This document shows positions 53,682 through 62,943 of a stretch of 64,000 bases of DNA, piece by piece. The stretch spans positions 275,643 to 339,642 of the forward strand of contig NZ_NSIU01000001.1 of assembly GCF_002633015.1 (NCBI RefSeq). The letters are read 5' to 3'. The position numbers and the translations under genes are program-made. How positions within the stretch are numbered: the first letter of the stretch is position 1; each line of letters opens with the position of its first letter. A model generated the notes under the pieces. It ran no database searches. It worked only from the letters and a program-made list of their open reading frames with translations, and was not told where the DNA came from. This DNA comes from Sulfuricurvum sp. PD_MW2. GTDB lineage: Bacteria > Campylobacterota > Campylobacteria > Campylobacterales > Sulfurimonadaceae.

Positions 53682-55031
53682 GTGCGTAGCTTAAATGAAA
53701 AATGTGCGGTAGTCGGTATTTTTGATCATCCGGAGGCGTCAAAACTTGCTTATTTCTCTCTTCATGCGCTTCAGCATCGTGGTCAAGAAGCTGCAGGGAT
53801 CAGTACGGGCGATGGGGAAAAACTTTACACGATCAAAGATCGTGGATTGGTAACGCAGGTATTTGATACTCAAAAACTCAATACCCTCAAGGGACATATG
53901 GCAATTGGCCATACCCGTTATTCGACAGCAGGAGATGATTCAATCCTTGATGCTCAACCGGTTTTTGCCCGCTATGATTTGGGAGAGATGTCGATTGTTC
54001 ATAATGGAAATCTTACCAATGCAAAAGAGGTGCGGGACGCTCTGATCAAAAAAGGGGCGATTTTCCAAACTTATATGGACACCGAAAATCTGATCCATTT
54101 GATCGCGAAAAGCGATCAACACCATTTGACAGATCGTATCATTGATGCGGTTAAAAAGATCGAGGGGGCATATTCTCTCGTGTTCCTCAGCCGAACCAAA
54201 ATGTTTGCAATGCGCGATCCGCATGGATTCCGTCCACTTAGTCTTGGACGCGTGGGCGATGGTTATGTCGTTGCGTCTGAAACGTGTGCATTTGATCTTA
54301 TCGGTGCGGAATATATCCGTGATGTAGAACCGGGAGAATTGCTCATATTTGAAAAAGGAAAAGCTCCTAAATCGATCAAAGTATTCGATGCGACTCCGAA
54401 ACACTGTATTTTCGAGTATGTCTATTTTGCGCGCCCGGATTCAAACGTCTACATGCAGAATGTGTACGAAATGCGTAAAGCGATGGGGAAAGCTCTTGCT
54501 CGAGAGCAGCCTGTGGAAGCCGATATGGTTGTTCCGGTTCCTGATGGCGGCGTTCCTGCGGCAATCGGTTATTCGCAGCAAAGCGGCATCCCTTATGAGA
54601 TGGCGATTATGCGTAATCACTATATCGGACGTACTTTTATCGAACCGACGCAAGAGATGCGTGATTTGAAAGTCAAGATGAAACTCTCTCCGATTAATGA
54701 TTTAATTCGTGGAAAACGCCTTATCGTGATCGATGATTCGATTGTTCGCGGAACGACGAGCCGCCAAATCGTTCGTATGCTCAAAGCGGCAGGGGCATCT
54801 GAAGTGCATATGCGAATTTCAAGTCCACCGACAACCGATCCGTGTTACTATGGTGTTGATACGCCGGACAAAGAAAAACTCATTGCGGCCAATATGAGTA
54901 TTCAAGAGATTTGTGAATTTATCGAAGCTGATTCTTTAGGGTATTTGAGTAACGAAGCGCTGCTCAGCAGTGTAAACGGAAAAGAAGAGAATTTCTGTAC
55001 GGCTTGCTTTACCGGCAAATACGTTATTTAA
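53682..55031 (+). CDS. purF: Amidophosphoribosyltransferase
   Basis: First enzyme of purine synthesis, making phosphoribosylamine from PRPP and glutamine; 449 residues. The nucleophile is Cys8 (KCAVVGIF), exposed after removal of a short propeptide. GHTRYSTAG and HNGNLTN mark the glutaminase half; the PRPP loop is LIVIDDSIVRGTTS. Cysteines near the C-terminus suggest an iron-sulfur-type member. GTG start after AAGGAA. Confidence 0.96.
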   Translation: MRSLNEKCAVVGIFDHPEASKLAYFSLHALQHRGQEAAGISTGDGEKLYTIKDRGLVTQVFDTQKLNTLKGHMAIGHTRYSTAGDDSILDAQPVFARYDLGEMSIVHNGNLTNAKEVRDALIKKGAIFQTYMDTENLIHLIAKSDQHHLTDRIIDAVKKIEGAYSLVFLSRTKMFAMRDPHGFRPLSLGRVGDGYVVASETCAFDLIGAEYIRDVEPGELLIFEKGKAPKSIKVFDATPKHCIFEYVYFARPDSNVYMQNVYEMRKAMGKALAREQPVEADMVVPVPDGGVPAAIGYSQQSGIPYEMAIMRNHYIGRTFIEPTQEMRDLKVKMKLSPINDLIRGKRLIVIDDSIVRGTTSRQIVRMLKAAGASEVHMRISSPPTTDPCYYGVDTPDKEKLIAANMSIQEICEFIEADSLGYLSNEALLSSVNGKEENFCTACFTGKYVI

Positions 55032-55041
55032 AGAGCATTTT

Positions 55042-56004
55042 ATGCGCGAGCAGATTTTTACATTCGGACAATATCTGCATCGCAAATTTGGAGCAAAGGT
55101 ATCTAAAGTTCCCGTCTCCATTTCAGGATTTACCTGTCCGAATATTGATGGAACAGTAGCGAAAGGTGGATGTACCTTTTGTGAAAACGATTCATTCAGC
55201 CCAAGTTTAGATCGTGCCCGTGAATTAAAAGGGTTTTTCCTCAATTTGCAATCTACGCAAAATCCCCATTTGGATAAACAAATCCAACAGCTCGAATGGC
55301 AATTTGATGCACTCTCAAAACGACTTCGTGAGGAAAATAGTGCCCAAAAGTTTATGGTTTACTTCCAAAGCTTTACCAATACCTATGCCCCATTTGAAAC
55401 CCTAAAAGCACTTTATGATAAAGCACTCAGTTTTGATAATGTTATAGGATTGAGTATTGGGACACGTTCAGACAGTATCAGTGACGAGACGTTCGAGTAT
55501 CTATATGAACTCTCTCAAAAAACAGAGATTTGGGTAGAGTTCGGGATTCAATCGATTTACGATAAGACGCTGGAGCGTATCAATCGAGGGCATAACAGTG
55601 CTAATGTTAAAGAGACCATTATCAAAGCAAAATCATATGGTTTAAATGTTTGTGGACACCTAATCTTCGGTTTGCCCGGAGAGAGCAAAGAGATGATGCT
55701 CGAGACCGCAAAAGCAGCGTATGGTCTTGGAATCGATTCAGTTAAATACCATCCCCTTTATGTTGTGAAACGGACGGCCTTGGCCAATGAGTATGCGCGC
55801 GGAGAGTTTGAACCTATAAGTGAAGAACTCTATGTGGACGTACTCAAAGAAGCGCTGTTGTTAAAGCCTTCAAATGTGAGTGTGCAAAGAGTCAGTGCCG
55901 GTATTGATGATGAAACACTTATCGCCCCATCATGGTGCAGAGATAAAAATACCCAATTGCGCGTCATTAACGACGCATTGTGTTCGGTAGGGTTAAAGTA
56001 TTAG
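55042..56004 (+). CDS. TIGR01212/YhcC-type radical SAM protein
   Basis: 320 residues. The radical SAM cluster cysteines are Cys32, Cys44 and Cys47 (CPN...CTFC), an unusually wide first spacing that is typical of this family. VYFQSFTNTYAP and LSIGTRSDSI follow, then VEFGIQS and CGHLIFGLPGES. The biological reaction is not established; tRNA modification has been suggested for relatives. 10 bases after purF. Confidence 0.88.
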   Translation: MREQIFTFGQYLHRKFGAKVSKVPVSISGFTCPNIDGTVAKGGCTFCENDSFSPSLDRARELKGFFLNLQSTQNPHLDKQIQQLEWQFDALSKRLREENSAQKFMVYFQSFTNTYAPFETLKALYDKALSFDNVIGLSIGTRSDSISDETFEYLYELSQKTEIWVEFGIQSIYDKTLERINRGHNSANVKETIIKAKSYGLNVCGHLIFGLPGESKEMMLETAKAAYGLGIDSVKYHPLYVVKRTALANEYARGEFEPISEELYVDVLKEALLLKPSNVSVQRVSAGIDDETLIAPSWCRDKNTQLRVINDALCSVGLKY

Positions 56005-56537
56005 TTTGCTTTAGCTTCTACAGTATAAGAAGCGTTGGTGAAATATGGCGGATATTTCATGAGAATAGTGAATGGTTTGGAATGTCCTGGATCTAGAGAA
56101 TCAGCAATAACGTGTTCTTCCATAATATTTTGTCGTTTAAAATCGGGGTTCTTATCTTGATAAATTTCTGCAAAAACGGATGGCTGCGTAAATATCGATT
56201 CTTTGCCGCTCACCCCGCCATGAGCATTACTTAGACGTATTGTTGCGACAACATGTGCAACAGGGAATGGTCCGACATTACGTACGGTCCCCTTGATCAT
56301 AATCTGTTCAGATTGATAGTATCTCTCTTTGTCGAGATTAGAAACCTCTACAATATATGCTTTTTCATTAATTGCTTTCCAGCTAAATGTACCGATAAGA
56401 ACTATAATAAGTGTCAGTGTTGCCAGAATAGAAAATTTATATTTTGTCCGCAGAGATACCGCGATGGCGAGAACAAACAAGAGAATCAAAACAACGATTA
56501 AAAGATAATGCCAAGTTGTAAGCGGGCTCATCTGCAT
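56001..56537 (-). CDS. DUF2393-type membrane protein B
   Basis: 178 residues: two N-terminal membrane helices (about 10-28 and 35-52) followed by an extracytoplasmic beta-sandwich domain (GTVRNVGPFPVAHV, SLDPGHSKPFTI) reminiscent of FxLYD-type folds. Paralogue of the upstream gene, which it overlaps by 10 bases. Family known mainly from Campylobacterota, function unknown. Its stop overlaps that of the convergent radical SAM gene. Confidence 0.7.
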   Translation of the reverse strand: MQMSPLTTWHYLLIVVLILLFVLAIAVSLRTKYKFSILATLTLIIVLIGTFSWKAINEKAYIVEVSNLDKERYYQSEQIMIKGTVRNVGPFPVAHVVATIRLSNAHGGVSGKESIFTQPSVFAEIYQDKNPDFKRQNIMEEHVIADSLDPGHSKPFTILMKYPPYFTNASYTVEAKAN

Positions 56538-57043
56538 TCAGCCTTTATAGTAATATTAAAGTCTTTGTTATATCGGAATGGTTCGACAAAAAGTTTAAAA
56601 GGGGCCGATTCACCGGGAGGAATATCTTTGATGATTTTGATAGATCCTTTTTTAAAAGGGAGGTAAGGGTAGAGTTGATCGAGGTATCGATAATGGGATA
56701 CTTTGTAAACACCCGCATATATACTGCACTCGGTAAAGGGGCGTTTTGAGGTGTTATTGACGTCACCTTTGATCAACAAAGCGTCGGTAAATTCAAGGGC
56801 TTGTACTTTATGAAGAATGATTTTATTTTTGAAAAGATAATGGTGAAGTTGTATGTATCCGACGATAGGACCAACTGTTAAAATACCGAAGGCAAGTATA
56901 ACAAAAGTAACGGCAATAGCCATTTTATGCCGCAAAGCAATGGCTAAAACCAAAAAGAGTAGGAATAGGACAAAAATGCCACCAAAAAGAAAATAATCGT
57001 AAATTATGAGATGGTGGATAAAATCGATTATTCTTGCTTTCAT
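56528..57043 (-). CDS. DUF2393-type membrane protein A
   Basis: 171 residues with the same architecture as its neighbour: two membrane helices (about 17-37 and 42-62), then a beta domain with GDVNNTSKRPFTECS and IPPGESAPFKLF. The pair may form a heteromer. It overlaps the hisIE stop by four bases, although no functional link to histidine synthesis is evident. Confidence 0.7.
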   Translation of the reverse strand: MKARIIDFIHHLIIYDYFLFGGIFVLFLLFLVLAIALRHKMAIAVTFVILAFGILTVGPIVGYIQLHHYLFKNKIILHKVQALEFTDALLIKGDVNNTSKRPFTECSIYAGVYKVSHYRYLDQLYPYLPFKKGSIKIIKDIPPGESAPFKLFVEPFRYNKDFNITIKAECR

Positions 57044-57714
57044 TTTTCCCTAGCGTTTTTCTCCGCAATCCCGCTCATCCCGAATCGTCGGGCAAGCTCT
57101 TGTTTGATTCGATCGGGAGAGATGTTTTTATGTCCCAGTGCAACCAAGACGTGATACACTAAATCGGCACATTCGTAAATAATTTCATTTTCGTTCCCGT
57201 CTTTAATCGCAAAACTGAACTCTCCAGCTTCTTCTACTACTTTTTTGAGGATAGCGTTATCCCCTTTGCTGAGGAGTTTTGCAGTCCATGAAGTTTCCGG
57301 ATCAGCGTTTTTTCGATTTAGGATAGTGTGGTAAAGTTCATCGATCACCCCGTAAGTAGCGGTTGTATCAATTTGTGGAGTGCTAATCGCTTGATCGGTT
57401 TCGATATCGGTGAAGAAACACGATTTTCGCCCCGTATGGCATGCTACCCCTTCTTGTCGTACCATGATCAATAGTGTATCGTTATCGCAATCGAGTAAAA
57501 AACGCTCAATATGCTGCAGATGACCGCTTGATTCCCCTTTTTTCCAAAGGCGTTGTTTGGAACGTGAAAAATAGTGGGCTACTCGCGTCGAAAGGGACAA
57601 TTCTAATGCTTCACGATTCATATATGCCATCATCAACACTTCAAGAGTCGTAGAGTCTTGAACGATAACAGGGAGAAGCTCTGATTTTGCCCAGTCGATT
57701 TGATCAAGATTCAT
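57040..57714 (-). CDS. hisIE: Bifunctional HisI-HisE
   Basis: 224 residues fusing phosphoribosyl-AMP cyclohydrolase (about 1-110) and phosphoribosyl-ATP pyrophosphatase (about 125-215), steps 2 and 3 of histidine synthesis. HisI: YMNREALELSLST, SRSKQRLWKKGESSGH, GVACHTGRKSCF. HisE: KLLSKGDNAILKKVVEEAGEF and ECADLVYHVLV. Confidence 0.95.
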   Translation of the reverse strand: MNLDQIDWAKSELLPVIVQDSTTLEVLMMAYMNREALELSLSTRVAHYFSRSKQRLWKKGESSGHLQHIERFLLDCDNDTLLIMVRQEGVACHTGRKSCFFTDIETDQAISTPQIDTTATYGVIDELYHTILNRKNADPETSWTAKLLSKGDNAILKKVVEEAGEFSFAIKDGNENEIIYECADLVYHVLVALGHKNISPDRIKQELARRFGMSGIAEKNAREK

Positions 57715-57717
57715 TGT

Positions 57718-58758
57718 TTATTTTCCTGTAGAGCTTATTTTTTGAGTGTCGCCACTTTTGGTATCGAGCCAAATATTGGGTGTTGACCCCCCAGGTGTGA
57801 GGAAAATCTTAGCATCTTTATTTTCTTTGAGTGCTTCGTTGAATTTCCCTTGAACTTGGATTTGCTCCAATTTCAATAAGCCCGGTGTGAGAGATGCTCC
57901 GATAAGCTGATTTGCTTTGGCTTGTGCTTGCGCTTGAATTGTAATCGCATTTGCGGCACCTTGGGCTTCAGTCTCTTTTTTGAATGCTTCTTGTTTTGCA
58001 CGTTCTACATCTTGTTGTGCCCGTTCAACCTCTTGTTTTGCAACTTGAACACGCTCAATTTGATCTTTTACTTTTTGAGGAAGGCCGATTTCACGAAGTT
58101 GAATCGACTCAAGTTGTGCAGGAGCATTCTTTTGGCGTTCTACCATTTTTCGAATTCCTGCTTCTATTTGGGTAGCTATTGCATTGCGCATGATAGGAAG
58201 ATTTTCCGCTTCATATTGACCGACCACATTTCGAACGATATCTCGTGCTACCGGATCGATAATTTTGTCTTCCCAGCTAAATCCCCAAGTAGAGATAGTT
58301 TTCGCCGCTACTTGTGCATTGAGACGGTATTGAACGGTGATATCGATAGCTACAGGGAGTCCACGTTTATCCAAGACCATGATTGCCGGTTTGGAAACGA
58401 TGCCATCACCGACAGTTGATGTCCGATCAACTTTATCGGAATAGTTGATAATACGTACTTTGGTGTCAACAATATAGATTTTTTGGATTAACGGGATCAT
58501 AAAATGCAGACCCGGCATCAATGCTTCATCACTGTATTTCCCGTTGGTGGAGAGGATACCGCGTTCCCCTTCAGTAATGATAACGAACGGTTTGGCTAAA
58601 AGGAGAAGCAAAATAAACCCACCGATGACCCATAGCATCCCAGCTTTTTGAGAGTTCATGTTGAAGTCCATTTTTGGCGGTTTCGGCGATTGAAATCCAT
58701 TGCTTTTCTGTTCTTCTTTTTTCTTTTTGTTAAAGTAATCGTTCATATCACTTGCCAT
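57718..58758 (-). CDS. SPFH/prohibitin-family (HflK-like) membrane protein
   Basis: 346 residues: polar N-terminus (1-37), one membrane helix (about 39-60), an SPFH/band 7 domain (about 60-230) and a coiled coil (about 230-290, ERVQVAKQEVERAQQDVERA). Such proteins form membrane cages that often hold FtsH protease. The prohibitin-like start VITEGERGIL is closer to prohibitin than to HflK. No HflC partner is adjacent. Confidence 0.85.
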   Translation of the reverse strand: MASDMNDYFNKKKKEEQKSNGFQSPKPPKMDFNMNSQKAGMLWVIGGFILLLLLAKPFVIITEGERGILSTNGKYSDEALMPGLHFMIPLIQKIYIVDTKVRIINYSDKVDRTSTVGDGIVSKPAIMVLDKRGLPVAIDITVQYRLNAQVAAKTISTWGFSWEDKIIDPVARDIVRNVVGQYEAENLPIMRNAIATQIEAGIRKMVERQKNAPAQLESIQLREIGLPQKVKDQIERVQVAKQEVERAQQDVERAKQEAFKKETEAQGAANAITIQAQAQAKANQLIGASLTPGLLKLEQIQVQGKFNEALKENKDAKIFLTPGGSTPNIWLDTKSGDTQKISSTGK

Positions 58759-58767
58759 GCAAAATCC

Positions 58768-59688
58768 TTAGTTGATATAGGTTAAATAGTGCTCATAATC
58801 AGGATTACGTCCGTATACGATGTCAAAATAGCCGCTTTGGAGTTTTTCTGTAATCGGTCCGCGTCCTCCTGCACCGAGAACACGTGCATCGACTTCACGG
58901 ATTGGAGTGAGCTCAGCCGCAGTTCCGGTCAGGAATGCTTCATCCGCAATATAAATCTCTTCACGGCTGATACGGCGACGTGTTACGGTATATCCCATTT
59001 TTTCAGCCATTTCGATGACGGTTTTCTGGGTAATAGAAGCCAATGAGTTATCGTTTGGCGGGGTGATAATTTCATTGTTTTTGATCATAAAAAATGCAGC
59101 ACCGCTTGCTTCTGCAACGTAGCCTTCATCATCGAGCAAAAGAGCTTCATCGTATCCCGCTTCGACAGCTTCGAATTTTGCCATTTGGCTGTTGAGGTAG
59201 TTTCCGACCGCTTTGGCTTTACCCATGTTTGATTTGTTATTTGGACGGCTGAATGATGAGATTTTCAAACGAATCCCTTTTTTCATCCCTTCTTCGCCGA
59301 GGTATGCACCCCATTCCCATGCAGCAACTGCAACTTCTACCGGTGCTTGTTTGTGATAGATTCCCATAACACCGTATCCAAGATAAACGATTGGGCGAAG
59401 ATAAACATTTTCACCGGTAAATTCATTTTTGCGAATGAGATCGATCTGCGCTTGATTAAGCTCTTCCAATGAGTATGGGACATTGAGAAGGGTCATTTTT
59501 GCCGATTCGATCAAGCGGTTTGTATGGTCGTTCAAACGAAAAATAGCGTACCCTTTTGGAGTTTTATAAACCTTCGTCCCTTCGATAACACCGTTACCAT
59601 AGTGCAATGTGTGAGCAAGGACGTGAATTTTTGCATCATTCCATGCAACAAGATTACCGTTCATCCAAATATATTTGGCTTCATTCAT
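58768..59688 (-). CDS. ilvE: Branched-chain amino acid aminotransferase
   Basis: PLP fold-type IV transaminase, 306 residues. MNEAKYIWMNGNLVAWNDA opens the family domain; the PLP lysine is in KAVGNYLNSQ, and EASGAAFFMIKN and SITQKTVIEMAEK follow. The ATG lies 8 bases after GGAG; an upstream TTG-initiated frame is rejected. First of a five-gene minus-strand run to DUF2393. Confidence 0.94.
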   Translation of the reverse strand: MNEAKYIWMNGNLVAWNDAKIHVLAHTLHYGNGVIEGTKVYKTPKGYAIFRLNDHTNRLIESAKMTLLNVPYSLEELNQAQIDLIRKNEFTGENVYLRPIVYLGYGVMGIYHKQAPVEVAVAAWEWGAYLGEEGMKKGIRLKISSFSRPNNKSNMGKAKAVGNYLNSQMAKFEAVEAGYDEALLLDDEGYVAEASGAAFFMIKNNEIITPPNDNSLASITQKTVIEMAEKMGYTVTRRRISREEIYIADEAFLTGTAAELTPIREVDARVLGAGGRGPITEKLQSGYFDIVYGRNPDYEHYLTYIN

Positions 59689-59799
59689 AGGGAAGATCTC
59701 CAAAATAAAAATTGGGAGATTTTAGCGAAGATGTGATTTAAGCTATATTAAGTGTGAGAATTTAGACCAAGGGCATTTTATCTCCCCAAAGAGGAGAGT

Positions 59800-60249
59800 T
59801 TAATGACTTGGAGTGTTGATCATCCAGATGGAGAATACATCGAGATAATCCCAAAAGGATTGGATATATTCTGGACTTACCCCTTCGTTTTCGAGCGGGG
59901 GGAGAAGTTCGGCATAAAATTCAAGCCAGCGGCGACGTCCGTGTTCGTCAATCCGAAAGGGTGCATGGCGTCCTACCATGCGCGGTTCTCCGCGTGTTTG
60001 GTTAAAATAATCGGGTCCACCGCAAATTTGGATTAAAAAATCGGCAGCATGTTTTTTCGCGTTTGCAAAATCTTCCTCATCATTGACGGGGAATAAAAAA
60101 GAGATATCACTGTTACGAATCAACTCATAATGATCGTCGACCAATTTTCGAAAACGCTCTTCTCCAACTTGAAAGAAAAAGCCTGGATGCGGCTTGGCAA
60201 CGGGAGGGCGAACCCCTAAAACACCGTCAGTAATTTTGAGTTCGAGCAT
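59800..60249 (-). CDS. Truncated hemoglobin-like globin
   Basis: 149 residues, two-over-two globin. FFFQVGEERFRKLVDDHYE corresponds to the B helix with its aromatic residues, CGGPDYFNQTRGEPRMVGRHAPFRI to the E-F region with proximal His95, and SFWDYLDVFSIWMIN to the H helix. The RHAPF pattern points to a group II-type member. Probable role in oxygen or NO handling. It diverges from the aldehyde dehydrogenase gene. Confidence 0.82.
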   Translation of the reverse strand: MLELKITDGVLGVRPPVAKPHPGFFFQVGEERFRKLVDDHYELIRNSDISFLFPVNDEEDFANAKKHAADFLIQICGGPDYFNQTRGEPRMVGRHAPFRIDEHGRRRWLEFYAELLPPLENEGVSPEYIQSFWDYLDVFSIWMINTPSH

Positions 60250-60382
60250 GATGATCCTCTGCGTATTTTTGAGACATATTCTAAAGAGAAGATGAAAAGA
60301 AAGAGCTTAAAAAATCTCTTTTCCCCTCTTTTTAGCTGATGATTTGTATAATTGAAACATAAGTAACATGGAGGAGATAAAT

Positions 60383-61798
60383 ATGGACGCACACGTTTGG
60401 ATGGGGTCCCGTCAAATTGTGTCTAAAAGTTACATAGAGCGTTTTAGCCCCTATGATGGACGACTTGTCTCACGCTCGGCCGTGTGCAGTGCCGAAGATG
60501 CACAAAATGCTTTGCGTATAGCACAAGATGGGGTAAAACTAGCTCGGAAAATACCATTGCATCAGCGATGTTCATGGTTGCTTGATGTGGCTTCAAAACT
60601 CCGAGATCAACGAGAAGAATTTGCAAAAACGTTGTGTGATGAGGTAGGAAAACCGATTACCTACGCCCGTATAGAAGTGGATCGGTGTATCGAGACGATT
60701 ACTCTCTCTGCAGAGACGGTGCGGACGATGCACGGTGAGACGATCAATACCGACGCGATGGCTAGCGGTCGAAGTGCACATGCCTATTGGCGTCGAGAAG
60801 CTGTCGGAGTTGTGGTAGCGATTACGCCGTTTAATTTTCCTCTCAATCTTGTTGCGCACAAGCTGGCACCTGCTTTGGTTGCCGGGAATACGGTTGTTCT
60901 TAAGCCGACTCCTGAAGCACCGCTTTGTGCTTACAAACTTGCACAGCTGTTTATCGAAAGCTCTTTTGCAACCCCTGATGCGCTTAGTGTTGTTTATGGA
61001 GATGCTGAAGTGGGTGCTGCATTGGTAGGAAGCGACATTCCTCGTGTTATTAGTTTTACGGGATCGGTAGGGGTAGGGAATATCATAACCCGCAGTGCTG
61101 GGATCAAAAAAATCTCTCTTGAATTGGGCGGTAACGCGGCAACGTACATTGATACAAGTGCTGATCTGGAATATGCAGCATCACGATGTGCTATCGGAGC
61201 GTTTGTCAACTCAGGGCAAGTGTGCATTTCACTCCAACGAATTTATGTTGAGAGCAGTATTTACGATAGTTTTGCTCAAAAAATGGCAGAGACAACGGCA
61301 AAGCTGGTTGTAGGTTCACCGTATGACGAGGCAACATTCTTGGGGCCGTTGATCAATGACGAAGCAGCCCAGAGAGCAATGAATTGGGTTGAGAGTGCAA
61401 TAGAAGAGGGGGCTCGAGCGCTCACTCCTCCTCATAGAGAGGGTCGGATTTTTTATCCGTGTGTTATGGCGGATGTGACTGAGTCGATGAAAATCGTTTG
61501 CGAAGAGGTTTTTGCTCCTATCGTGAGTTTGGTACGTGTGGATGGAATCGATGATGCAATTGAGAGGATGAATAATTCACCGTACGGATTGCAGTTTTCG
61601 GTATTTACCAACAATCTTGCCCATGCCAAAAAGGTGATCGATGAGTGCGAAGCGGGAGGGGTCGTTATCAATGATATGCCGACACTTCGTTTTGATATTC
61701 AGCCCTATGGCGGAGTGAAACTGAGCGGAGTAGGACGTGAAGGACCACGTTTTGCGATTGAGGAGTTTACCGAAATAAAATCGGTAGTCATTTTATAA
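60383..61798 (+). CDS. NAD(P)-dependent aldehyde dehydrogenase
   Basis: 471 residues. TPFNFPLNL, FTGSVGVGN cofactor loop, Glu247 in LELGGN and catalytic Cys281 in GQVCISLQR are intact, as is the EVFAPIV motif. The arrangement resembles lactaldehyde/glyceraldehyde-3-phosphate (GapN-like) dehydrogenases; the substrate is not determined. ATG after GAGGAG is chosen; a frame 15 bases upstream is weaker. A TATAAT box lies 31 bases before the start. Confidence 0.88.
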   Translation: MDAHVWMGSRQIVSKSYIERFSPYDGRLVSRSAVCSAEDAQNALRIAQDGVKLARKIPLHQRCSWLLDVASKLRDQREEFAKTLCDEVGKPITYARIEVDRCIETITLSAETVRTMHGETINTDAMASGRSAHAYWRREAVGVVVAITPFNFPLNLVAHKLAPALVAGNTVVLKPTPEAPLCAYKLAQLFIESSFATPDALSVVYGDAEVGAALVGSDIPRVISFTGSVGVGNIITRSAGIKKISLELGGNAATYIDTSADLEYAASRCAIGAFVNSGQVCISLQRIYVESSIYDSFAQKMAETTAKLVVGSPYDEATFLGPLINDEAAQRAMNWVESAIEEGARALTPPHREGRIFYPCVMADVTESMKIVCEEVFAPIVSLVRVDGIDDAIERMNNSPYGLQFSVFTNNLAHAKKVIDECEAGGVVINDMPTLRFDIQPYGGVKLSGVGREGPRFAIEEFTEIKSVVIL

Positions 61799-61812
61799 AA
61801 AAGGAAAATAAT

Positions 61813-62280
61813 ATGTTAGAAATTGGAAGTGTATCCCCTGATTTTTGTTTGAGTAACCAAGACGATGTAGAGATCTGTTCTCGCGATTTGCGCGGCAAAT
61901 GGATTGTCCTCTACTTTTATCCGAAAGATTCGACTCCCGGATGTACCACAGAAGCATGCGAGTTTAGTGCAGCAATGGATACGTATGATGACATGGGGGC
62001 TATTATTTTAGGTGTAAGCGCGGATAGTACCAAATCACACCGCAATTTTATCGCTAAACAAAATCTTGAGATTACACTCTTAAGTGATCCGACGACTCAA
62101 ATGATGCAAGATTACGGCGTATGGGCAATGAAAAAAAATTACGGCAAAGAGTATATGGGGATTGTACGCTCAACGTATATTATTGATCCTAAAGGGATCG
62201 TGCGAGCAGCATGGACGAATGTAAAAGTGAAAGATCATGTGGCGAAAGTAAAAGAGGAGTTGGCAAAGTTAGTAGGGTAG
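61813..62280 (+). CDS. bcp: Thioredoxin-dependent thiol peroxidase (Bcp/PrxQ)
   Basis: Peroxiredoxin of 155 residues reducing peroxides with thioredoxin. Peroxidatic Cys44 and resolving Cys49 in TPGCTTEACEF define the PrxQ class. VLYFYPKDSTPG and RSTYIIDPKG complete the fold. 14 bases after the aldehyde dehydrogenase, with AAAAGGAAAATAAT as ribosome site. Confidence 0.95.
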   Translation: MLEIGSVSPDFCLSNQDDVEICSRDLRGKWIVLYFYPKDSTPGCTTEACEFSAAMDTYDDMGAIILGVSADSTKSHRNFIAKQNLEITLLSDPTTQMMQDYGVWAMKKNYGKEYMGIVRSTYIIDPKGIVRAAWTNVKVKDHVAKVKEELAKLVG

Positions 62281-62291
62281 TTTTTATCCCT

Positions 62292-62323
62292 CCGTTCGCT
62301 CTGCGCCTGTCGAAGGGTAACGG
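62292..62323. repeat. REP-like imperfect palindrome
   Basis: A 32-base element with CCGTT and AACGG ends and the core GCGCCTGTCGAAGGG. It resembles the widespread intergenic repeat with CTGTCGAAGG cores seen in many bacterial genomes. It is far more GC-rich than its surroundings and fills the gap between bcp and a convergent gene. Confidence 0.55.
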
Positions 62324-62324
62324 G

Positions 62325-62867
62325 TCAGTTATAGACAATCTCAAACGTTTTTGCTTCTTCCCCGAATGAGTGGTAGAGATAAAGCTTGCGCGGCTTCTTC
62401 TCCCACTTTTTAAATCGTTGAGACGGCTTTTTGATATACTCTTCGATAATTCTTATTTGCTCTTCTACTTTTTTACCCAATAAATGACATTCCAAAGGTT
62501 GTATTGTCTCTGCACGTATATCTTTCACATCCAAATCATATTCGATACGGGGTTCAAAAATTAGTCGCTTTTCTTCTTCACCCGAGATGATTTTTAATTC
62601 CGATGAGAGTCTATAGGTGTGATCGTCTATCGATACATAAATCCGAAAGTAGGGACATTTGAGTGAAAAATGACCGTGGATGTCAAAGAGGTCACTTTTT
62701 GCTTTGATCGTATCGATCACGCCATTAATACTTTGGCATTTTTCGACACTATAAGCGACATTATCACGGTCTTTTTTCAATCGGATAGACGTTCCCCTCA
62801 TATCCGTAACGGTTCCGCTGTTGCCGCATTTGTGCATAAGTTTAAAATCATAGTGTATCGTTGTCAT
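62325..62867 (-). CDS. Hypothetical protein
   Basis: Unrecognised protein of 180 residues, basic, mixed alpha/beta; no signal peptide or membrane segment. Features: paired cysteines (KCGNSG, EKCQS, LKCPYF, ECHLLG), beta-rich middle and a C-terminal helix with EEQIRIIEEYIKKPS followed by a strongly basic stretch. AAAGGAG lies 6 bases before the ATG, so it is probably expressed. It lies at the entry to the AT-rich right edge. Confidence 0.6.
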   Translation of the reverse strand: MTTIHYDFKLMHKCGNSGTVTDMRGTSIRLKKDRDNVAYSVEKCQSINGVIDTIKAKSDLFDIHGHFSLKCPYFRIYVSIDDHTYRLSSELKIISGEEEKRLIFEPRIEYDLDVKDIRAETIQPLECHLLGKKVEEQIRIIEEYIKKPSQRFKKWEKKPRKLYLYHSFGEEAKTFEIVYN

Positions 62868-62943
62868 AGGCTACTCCTTTAAAGAAGTATACTTTTAGTA
62901 AATTACAAAGTTATGTTATTCACATTATCCTAATCTAAGATAA

